Of a stretch of DNA of 64,000 nt, positions 55,519 to 64,000 are shown in pieces (positions within the stretch are counted from its first letter, which is position 1; each line of letters starts with the position of its first letter). Position numbers and translations under genes: made by a program. The stretch covers positions 1,391,001 through 1,455,000 of the forward strand of contig NC_092561.1 in assembly GCF_037975245.1 (NCBI RefSeq), given 5' to 3'. This stretch comes from Apostichopus japonicus (taxonomy: Eukaryota; Echinodermata; Holothuroidea; Aspidochirotida; Stichopodidae). Under the pieces are notes generated by a model. The model saw only the letters and a program-made list of their open reading frames with translations, was not told the DNA's origin and ran no database searches.

Positions 55519-56201
55519 GCAAATGTCAGTTTGAGACCATATTCAACTTTTCCAGAAATACAATTCAATTCCAATTTGTATTCTCAATTATAATTACACA
55601 GAAGTAATACACAACACACACTATACCGTATAGAAAATGGCATAATGTGAAGGGCACTAAAAAATCATAAATACTGTTAGAATGGCTTGTGATCTAAGAA
55701 CCACAGAAAAGGGTTTATACATTGCCCTACAAATTTGCGAAGGACAATCTTCCTCTCGGCTGAAAACATTTCGCGGGTGAATGAAACCCTAAATGATCAT
55801 TGTTAAAAGGAGCTTAAAGTTGGCTGCTTCTTATATCCTCTCATTGATTTGTGAGTAAGCGTGATAAGTTTTTTGTTGTTGTAGCTCACTGAAACCATAA
55901 TTGCCAAATTAAGAATAGCGGCATTGTCGAACATACTGACATATATGCATTCACCCATACATAAATACATGCATACATACACACACATACGCACACACAC
56001 ACATACACATGTTTGTATTACATTCCAACCGAGGACCCCATTGTATTTTCCATTGTTCAAAACCACGTACCCTAACCTTAACAATACCCCATACAATAGA
56101 TTGTTGGCACTCCTCAATCTCTTGTTCTTTTGTACATTTACCCACGTCTATTGCCAAAATTGCATACTTTAATATACAAGAGATTGAAATAAAGTCTTAT
56201 G

Positions 56202-56235
56202 AATTGAATTGAATTGAACTGAATTGAATTGAATT
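56202..56235 (+). mobile_element. LINE-type 3' tail, (GAATT)n
   Basis: GAAATAAAGTCTTATGAATT followed by GAATT repeats, the usual 3' end of some non-LTR retrotransposons. Any coding part upstream (about 55,990-56,200) is not recognisable. (CA)n/(TG)n-type repeats flank it. Confidence 0.5.
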
Positions 56236-57193
56236 CTTCCGAGGACGTGGTGATTCTTTAGAAATCACAACTGAGGACCTGGAATTCTTTTGTTCAAGTC
56301 CTCGGTCAGATAGAAAAACAAACGCACACATACACACGCACACATACATACATATGGAAACATAGCTTATTGAAGAATATGTTTGAATGTGTATGCGTGT
56401 ATGTGTATATGTATGTATGTAGTTATGTGCTGTCATTCAAAAACTTCCATCTGTGATACGGTTAAAAGTCATGATGAGAAATTGGCCCATAGATGGAACA
56501 ATGAAAAAAAAAAATCACCGATAAATCGTTAACCTATGGATACAAATGTGTCTAGCGCCATCAATTTTATGTTAGACTCGTTTTGCTCGTTTACTGCAAT
56601 GTCCAAGCTGTATCCGTTTCAGTGTAATGCTCTTATTAACAGTATTGTCATGATTAAATTACTAGAATTCCATCAGAAGTATAAACAAAATTAAACATGT
56701 GTGGTCCCATAGATTGAGTGAAATGTTTGTTTTGATGCCCATCGTCAGATAGTAATTTTATCCGCCTGTTTATGGGAGCGATGAATCGCTTTACCTATTC
56801 AACTTCCAAAACTAGCGTCCTATGTATATGTAAGTTCTGTACAGTTTCTGTATAATCATCTTCTAACTCCATGGTATCATGGAGGTGTGAGTTTTCTCTA
56901 TTTCAAAACCCTCGAACCAAAATATGTGCTTTCAATTGCGGTTTACAATATTGCTAGTGAATTTCAACATTTATCTTCTAAATATATTTCTCAGCAAGTT
57001 TTAAAAATGTATCGAGAGCCACGTCACAAGATACCCGCGGCCCATTTCTGATCACAATTAAAAAAAAAGAGTATATATTAAGAATCAAATTTTGCCCGTC
57101 CCAACAGCTCACCGTAACACCATCAATTGGTAGGATATATATATATGGGCACTCCTTAGCACAGGGCAGATTGGTGGTACATAGAGATAAATG
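56236..57193. other. Non-coding, no gene recognised
   Basis: CA/TG-rich microsatellite patches around 56310-56430, otherwise unremarkable. Confidence 0.6.
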
Positions 57194-57201
57194 AGATCAA
57201 T

Positions 57202-57227
57202 CAGAGCCGTCTCTATATACGGCTCTG
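57202..57227. mobile_element. 26-bp hAT-like micro-element, copy B
   Basis: Identical in all 26 bases to the element at 8452-8477, but flanked by a different perfect 8-bp direct repeat, AGATCAAT (57194-57201 and 57228-57235). Surrounding DNA is otherwise unrelated to copy A. Confidence 0.9.
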
Positions 57228-57235
57228 AGATCAAT

Positions 57236-58990
57236 ATAAACATAGCGCCATCTATTCCTCCATTTCCGCGTCTGTTTTTTGTCGTTTACGAAACGCGTTT
57301 GTTTATAAGTTAGGCCTAACCATACAAAAGTGAAAGGAAATGATCATACAATATTTGGACTGGAAATTTTCCAAATGTTTCCAGTATACATTAAAATATG
57401 TTTACCACTACTATCGATAGCATATAAGAATATCCGACCATAAGCCGTCTATACTCCGTGTCATTAATTTGTGGCTCAATATATTTCCTTGGAAAGTGAG
57501 ACCCCCACACTTCCTTCCGGGAGAGGGGGATATATGTAAGGTTCAAAAAAGGTCCGGTTCAAATCTTTTGATTAATGACAACAATCCTGCTTTTGGTTGA
57601 TAGGACAGTGAAAATGTACTTTTGTCTGATGAAAGCGGAAGATCTTGATAACACTTTTTACTTTCAACTCCTGTGTATCGTCGAGATAATAACGTTCCAA
57701 GTTGACATGTAATGTAACAAAAAGGAAAATTCTTTAAATGATAGTAACACGTGCATTCCCTGTGTACCATCACAACAAGCCTTACAAGGCTATAACTTAA
57801 ACTAAATTCCTAGAAAACCGATCGGCCTATTTCAATTTCCTCTTTTCCATCCCACGCAATTTTGACATTGACGTTGTAACTAAATATATGAGTCACGTAA
57901 TATCAACACCATTATTAGACAGTTATTCTTCATGTATGAAACCAAATAAATTTTTACGCATCCAGCGCGGGTCAACCGACCCCCCCCCCCCTCCCCTCAT
58001 AAACACACACACATATTTAAGGACCCCACGTATTTTGTCATTAAAACCATGGAGGTAAAACCAATAGTTTATTAGAGATGGGTGATATGATAAAATAGCG
58101 TACGCGATATATGCGCTACGACAGCTTTCACGTGCAGCTCGAACGGGACACTATGCCTTAGCACGTCATTCCCATAGCTTTCTGAATACCTGCGAGGTGC
58201 TTACATGGTGTTACTGTACAGAAATACCAATACTATACGGTACAGTAATACACGATATAGTAATAACACAGTTTACAGTTTAAAATGATTGTGAGGTGAT
58301 CATGTATATGATATTGATGGGGTTTTTTTCAACTGTTCTTGGTATATGTCTTTGATATTATTATTCTTAATAGGTTTTTCTGAAAGGTCCCTTATAATCG
58401 CCTGGCCTGTTCAACCCTTCCTCTCACCCATCCAACCCCCCCCCCCATCCACACACACACACACTCGCTCATATACCGTATACATACAATCTAACTGCGG
58501 TCGTGATGGTTACAAACCTTTGACTCGCTCCAAATCAGAAAGTTCTCAACATTTTTATTTTCACAGAAACATCGTGACCAACAAGGATAATGAGCTTTTC
58601 CACAAAACTGCAAGATTTGCTGATGTCACTGTGTTGATCATTCTTCCTGCATGGTACCACTATGTTGGACTCAGGTATCATATGATGTTGTTTCGAATAC
58701 TTTTGGCTTGCCTTACCTGTGACGGTTTGGTAACACGCGGATTGAGACCAATAATTGAATGCGCTAGAGAAAAACAAATCACCGTAATTGAAATTGTGAA
58801 GGGGACAAAAATCCAACAGTCATCTTAGGCCTATAAAAGAAGAGAGAGTCACATGTGACGAACTATTCCAACCAAACACATGATAAAAAATGTCTCGTTC
58901 CGTTTTGAGAGATACCCTAGTTTTAAAAGTCACGTTTGGCAGCTCAGATCATTTTGTAATCGTTGATGTCATCATAATGCCACTCGGATC
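57236..58990. other. Non-coding, no gene recognised
   Basis: A 160-codon open frame at 58346-58828 has low-complexity content and no recognisable domain. Not called as a gene. Confidence 0.55.
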
Positions 58991-59474
58991 CAGGGGCGTA
59001 TCCAGGGGGGGGGGCGCAACAGGCGCGCGCCCCCCTATTGGCCGTGACCAAAAAAAAAAAGTTTAGCAAAAAAAAAAAAAATTGATGACGACCTTTATGT
59101 GAGATGTCGGTGATCGCTCAACCCCCCCCCCCCTCCCGTATGCTTTATTTTTTGTTTGCCGAAAAAAGGTTCTGGCGAAGTTCGGCGGCATAATAGGTTT
59201 AGAAACATAGATGGTAATTGTATTTGTATTATCACTATAAACACTAAGTGACATGCCAGCCATACTAAATTGTGCATTTTGTGTCCATATTTACTGGAAA
59301 TGTTGCTTATTATTAAGGTCGAAAAATGGATCACATATGGCACCATTTTGCATTTCAGCCCTTCTTCGAAAGCAAAAATTGTCCACCCCTCCCCTTAGAC
59401 CCATCCCCCAGGACGGCGATCATTCATGCCTGACGCCCCCCCCCCCCTAGTGGAAAATCCTGGATACGCCCCTG
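58991..59474. mobile_element. hAT-like MITE, 484 bp
   Basis: CAGGGGCGTATCCAGG / CCTGGATACGCCCCTG, a 16-bp perfect terminal inverted repeat. CGGATC lies directly on both sides (six matching bases). The interior has poly(A), poly(C) and poly(G) runs. Confidence 0.8.
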
Positions 59475-61439
59475 CGGATCTGAAAATCTTCTTCTTTCTT
59501 TCTGTTTTCTCATTTTCACATTTTCATAGGTATAGAATGTTAACACTGAAAGTATTGCCATCATTATATCATGTTATAAGTGGTTTAATGTTTAAATTAT
59601 TCAGAGATTGCGTAACCCATCTCCATTACAGACAAAAAAAAAGATGCAAAACATTGTAATAGATTAAGAGAAACAATAGAAGCCCATGCGACTCAATGAA
59701 TTCGTCATATTGGATTTATATCAAGTCTCCAACCTAATACTAGGGTGAAGTAACATTTAATATGTCATATCTTACAAATCGATTATGATATTTCTGAGTT
59801 GTTTGGGGAAGTAGTTCATGGCAGATATCCCGGTATAAGCAAATAATGATGGTTGGGTTAAAATCTCCTTTCAAGTTCAGCCACGAGTTAGTGACATCCT
59901 GAAACTATCGTGGGCTGTCTTTAATATAATCATGACCACTTTACAAGGCTACAATAGACTAATATTAATCTGCACTTGAACGTTCATCTGTACTGGCAAC
60001 AGGCTGAGCCTTGGGAGGCTGAGTGAGAGACCAATATTCAGAGGTGAAGTTGAAAGTGCCACATAATGACTGCATTATTCTTGCGTGTGAATCATACTCT
60101 GAAAAATTTTGGGAAGACATATCGCTTCCCCCTCTTTACTAACCCATCCCAACTCCCCCCCCCCCCCTCCCACCCCACCGCCGATTTCGGGTTCACAGAG
60201 TTAATATGAGAGGTGATATAAAAGTAAATGACGTCACTTTCTTTCATGTACTCTCGTCGAGTAATATGCAAAGACACCGTAACACGCATGCGCTGTGAAA
60301 CAATACAATAAAGTATAGGTAGGTGTACGTAAAAACAGATGTAGGTGTGGTTAAACACACGGTAGGCTATAGTCTGCACTGATTTATTATTGTTCCTTGT
60401 GGGAAGTTCCATCATAACTTTGTACCACGCTCCACCAGTTACTTGATTGATATTTCAAACAAGCAGTAACTTGTACAACAAATATCAAAACATGTCTATA
60501 CATGCATTACTTGGCACCAGTACGAACTTTGGAAATTATAGCCTCTTCATATAATATGACAGTGTTGCACAATCTGGTGGTTTTCATATACACTTGACGG
60601 TCAGAAAGTAAGTATCTATAGCAGCAAAGCAACCATGTTTACTTCCGGGAAAGCTTAAGCCCCACCCCAACTGCACCTAGAATAAAATCAAGAAAGCCAT
60701 TCCTCCCCCACCCCGCCCGTCATTGTTTCAGTATTGCAACTTATATACCGTGTTGCTCTTAGGCACATTGTTTTCTCCAAAGAGGTAGAACCATCCCCTG
60801 GACGATATGACATCTTAATCCCCACCCCCATCAGTACAAAAACAGGTGATTGCTCTTCGGGCTACGAGAACAAGTAATCAGTTTCCGTAAAATTTAACAT
60901 GAACATAGAAATTAGGCAAGAGGTAAAACAGATTTCCAAATAAGGAAGAAACAAATTACCATTAAATTTTGAGAACGCTCTATATATGGAGTATAAGGTA
61001 CGCACGTCGGTAACTCTTTAAATATTTGTGATACTTCAACATTGCATGTACATAGATGTCTCAGTTACAATAGGACGCTGGGAGGGGTTCCAGTGACGGA
61101 TCTAGAATCCGAAGGGGAAGGGGAAGCGCGGGGTGGTAGCAAGCATCAGGGGATACTAAGATTAGTAAATAAACGGTAAAAAGTCAACAATGCACGAGAG
61201 ATGATATCAAATCGTTCGCCTCACTGGAAAAACGAGAAAGTTTACAAGGCAGTATGTTAAACTGTTTTTTTAATAGGCCTACCTGGTTCCAAATATAGCT
61301 CAGTTCTTATACAGTCATAGACTTAGGCGTACATAGTTATATATGTGCAAATATTTTCATAGCTCTGGTCAGAATTACACAACCTAACGGAACAACGGAA
61401 GATACAGCCGAACTATAGGCGAACATTGTAAGTGGCACC
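59475..61439. other. Non-coding, no gene recognised
   Basis: Poly(C) run near 60155. No coding signal, no complete repeat found. Confidence 0.6.
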
Positions 61440-61625
61440 CTAACGTTTCCGTACGGAGTACACATGCTTATTGGCTATCTGCCGTCACGTGACTCTGTAA
61501 GCCAGTAATCAGTCAAGTTCGAACTTGTTCGGCGCTTGTTTACGTCATACGAATGGCACGTTCTGGCACGAACGTCGCACACTTTGTTTGCAGCCCCCCT
61601 GCACATCTCCTTAGCACTTGAAAAT
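61440..61625 (+). promoter_or_regulatory. Possible promoter region
   Basis: CpG-enriched against its AT-rich surroundings. It contains ATTGG (inverted CCAAT) at 61470, the palindrome GTCACGTGAC at 61484-61493 (E-box; identical to the TFEB/CLEAR motif) and TTACGTCAT (CRE-like) near 61540. No downstream gene is confirmed. A tiny candidate exon ATG...ACAG before GTTAGT at 62226-62256 is speculative. Confidence 0.3.
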
Positions 61626-63119
61626 ATATAGCATGCAGTGATTTTGTAAGTTCCAATATATAAATATAATTATACTATGCTGTTCCATTGTAATATGCTC
61701 TTTGAACCGTACGGTGCTGACTCAACGGTGTGTTAGTTTGCTTTGGCAACGTTATGAGTAGATAAAGTAAACACACTGCTTTGATTTGGAAAATTTCACT
61801 GAACAGGTGATTGCGACATAGAACAAATATTCCCAAAATGTGACCAAGCAATAATCAAGCTAAGTTCCTTATTCGTTCCTTGTTTGTTTTGTTTTTTTCC
61901 TTCTTTTTTATATACTTTGTTGGGGCTTTCGTCTGGAACTTACCAAATAGAAAGACTTTTTGCAACTATTAATTGTTAGCTGTTCTGCTGCCGTTCACTT
62001 TTATAGCTGAAATTTCTAAGACAAATGTTTTCTCTAGCTGTTCCGGTTTTGTAAATGATCAGCTTAAAAAGTATGCTAATGTCTTGAATGCTCATTTGAG
62101 AATATCATCGACTCCTCGGTACAGACCTAAAAGTTCATGTTAATCCATTGTTTCAAATATTCTAATAACCCAACCAAAAGCGTGTTTTTGAAACTTCAGT
62201 GCTGTTAACAATATAGCACCGTAATATGGCATTCAACGCAGCTTGTCCCTTGACAGGTTAGTAAACGCATTTATTCTACACGTTATTTGAAGCCATTTAA
62301 AACCCTTGTTTTCCTATTCAATGTTGTGAAGCATCTGTTGAACTGAGCTAATGATCTTTGTTCTAGACTAAGTGGTCCAGCCACTTTAATTGGTGAGCCT
62401 CAGACATTTAGAGGGTCTTTTCACAAACAAATAAAAATTAGTGTAAAACTACAACTTGAACTAATAACATGCAGTCAGTGCTAATAATGTATTGGATATT
62501 AACATTTAATTTTGTGCCTAATGTCAACCTCAAAGGGGGGTGGGGGGTTGGTCTCTTAAGAGAGCTTTCTGGTCATCATTCTGAGAATATATGGGCAACC
62601 GTTTGTGTATACCATAAGAAGGTAAGTAATAAACGAAGTATATATTTAGCCCATTGTGATTGTTACATCTAAACATCCGTCAACATGACCTAACCAAATA
62701 GTTTCAAAACAACTCCCTGACCTAAAACAAACGCACGGCCTTACCAGCCATGATGCGGCGATTCTGACCGGTCGACACACCCTGAAACCAACCTACTGAC
62801 CTAACAACGCTCGGCGGCCTAACCAGCTGAGGCAAAAAATAACCTTTGGTACACAAAGCGAACGAAGAATGAGGAAGGGTGATTGAGACAGAGTTGGTTG
62901 ATGTATACTTGGAACGGGATCAGGACGTATATTCAAAATCGGTGTCGCAATACACAACCAATTGAAAAATTCTTGTTCTCCGACGGGGAAGGGGAAGGGG
63001 AAAGGGAGGTGGAGGGGAATGGTAAGGGGAGGGTAAGGGGAAGGGTCATTCATATTGCTGAGACTCGGAATGCGATGTGTATGTTAAGCAGTCGAACACG
63101 TTAGTAAAGTGGTACCTAC
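61626..63119. other. Non-coding, no gene firmly recognised
   Basis: A GGGGAA-rich purine stretch lies near 62985-63050. Only the speculative exon at 62226-62256 was noted. Confidence 0.5.
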
Positions 63120-63341
63120 CAGTGGCAATTCTCCACTATGATCTGGTCCAACGTCCGTCGTCGATTTGAGAAGCCCCCCTACGTCGCCATGGTACTGACA
63201 GACGCTCTTTAGGCAGGAAGAGCACCGCTGGAGACCATCGCAAGAACAGGTTGCATTAATTTTTTTCCATAAAACCAACTGTATGTCTTTTCCTAATGAT
63301 ACATCTGTTGTTGTTAAGTTCAATTCTTGCAAGGTTTCTGC
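63120..63341 (-). CDS. Candidate exon of an unrecognised cysteine-rich protein
   Basis: Unrecognised. A minus-strand frame between a good acceptor (pyrimidine tract then GCGAAG) and a donor GTAGGT is exactly 74 codons, with both ends in phase 0. It runs AETLQELNLTTTDVSLGKDI, then a cluster TCSCDGLQRCSSCLKSVC, and ends HSGELPL. The same frame upstream holds a hydrophobic stretch MVIVLFLGSLLAYPSS that could be a signal peptide if no intron intervenes. No family match by eye, and a chance frame is possible. Confidence 0.3.
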
Positions 63342-63679
63342 CTTCGCAAGAGGGAAATGAACATACACAAAAAGAAAGAAATTAAAACAGTTATCACAAC
63401 CAGGTGGGTAACAGATGTTAGAGGAGGGATACGCTAGCAATGACCCCAAGAAAAGCACGATTACCATAAATGAAATCTTGAAGATGTATATAACCAGGTA
63501 TCTATATAATGACGATTTCTGTGGTGCGTTCATATATATATAGGGCACTCATTCAAAATAAGGATCAATGAACGGGAAATATATGGCATAGTTGTACATG
63601 GTTATACGGGTATATAGGTAATCTCACAAGAAAGAGAAACACAAATGAGATCGGACGTTCTGTTAGGATGGGTTTTTTG

Positions 63680-63804
<125 letters not shown>

Positions 63805-63922
63805 AATAACGGAAAAACTGTTAAACAACTATGCTGCATTTAGAGAAAGGCTGGATCTCGAGTGAGATACAATAATTGAATTAGGTAAGTGATTGGAAGT
63901 AAAACAGCCAATGTTTGGTTTT

Positions 63923-63961
63923 TGCAGAGCTTTCGAGCAAAACTAGCTCTTCTTCAGTGCA
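63923..63961 (-). ncRNA. Hammerhead-ribozyme-like motif 3 (intact core, bulged A)
   Basis: Minus strand. Stem I TGCA/TGCA, core CTGAAGA, one extra A, stem II GAGC/GCTC with seven-base loop, GAAA, minimal palindromic stem III AGCT, triplet CTC. The extra A between core and stem II is a departure from the consensus. Confidence 0.45.
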
Positions 63962-64000
63962 TGATCACCGAAAGTGACAAGGAGTAGCAGGAATTGAAAC

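Larger units (their letters stand above)
52004..55858 (+). repeat. GPCR tandem unit 3 (about 3.86 kb, no linker)
   Basis: Third direct repeat. Homology stops at GTGAGTAA near 55858, exactly where units 1 and 2 pass into the LINE-derived linker. Confidence 0.92.

Noticed and set aside
58346..58828. 160-codon frame with a hydrophobic start
   Set aside because: Contains low-complexity Pro/Thr-His runs from poly(C) and (CA)n, no domain, no supporting splice or promoter signal.
61091..61130. CAGTGACGGATCTAGAATCC as the start of another hAT-like MITE
   Set aside because: No matching opposite end or TSD found nearby.

Overview
The window is animal nuclear DNA: AT-rich, intron-bearing, and full of (TA)n microsatellites, minisatellites and small non-autonomous transposons. 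The spliced gene is close to the vertebrate orthologue, and there is a tandem family of intronless class A GPCRs. Together with the repeat style this suggests a marine deuterostome invertebrate, most likely an echinoderm (sea cucumber or sea urchin type). That placement is inference; no marker gene fixes the species.

Layout. (1) 1-11,900: repeat-rich flank with no recognised host gene. It holds (TA)n tracts, two 60-bp-class minisatellites each cut by a hAT-type MITE, a 400-bp tandem duplication, a nested hAT element with a perfect 8-bp target-site duplication (TSD), tRNA-derived SINE copies, and two hammerhead-ribozyme-like motifs. (2) 11,942-39,169, minus strand: a complete CSTF3 gene (cleavage stimulation factor subunit 3, CstF-77). 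I resolved 20 coding exons with GT-AG introns and consistent phases; joined they encode 723 residues. Its introns carry at least five minisatellite or tandem duplications and several repeats with the nuclear-receptor DR1 sequence. The largest intron is intron 3 (7.2 kb), the intron known in vertebrates to host the autoregulatory poly(A) site. (3) 39,170-43,519: nested transposons, including a tRNA-SINE copy, a foldback element with 8-bp TSD, and a broken hAT transposase element with a MITE inside it. (4) 43,520-55,858, plus strand: three tandem units of about 4.24 kb, each with a TATA box, a single-exon 423-residue GPCR and a hAT-like MITE. Units are joined by a linker made of a LINE 3' end plus a segment homologous to CSTF3 intron 1. 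(5) 55,859-64,000: repeats, a possible promoter near 61.5 kb, a weak candidate exon on the minus strand at 63.1-63.3 kb, and a third hammerhead-like motif at the right edge.

Functional reading. CSTF3 is a housekeeping mRNA 3'-end processing factor. The GPCR trio looks like a recent lineage-specific receptor expansion, plausibly sensory. The remainder is a dense record of transposition. The strongest oddities are a 26-bp hAT-like element present twice with different perfect 8-bp TSDs, three hammerhead-like folds, and a filled/empty-site pair for a MITE within the same window.
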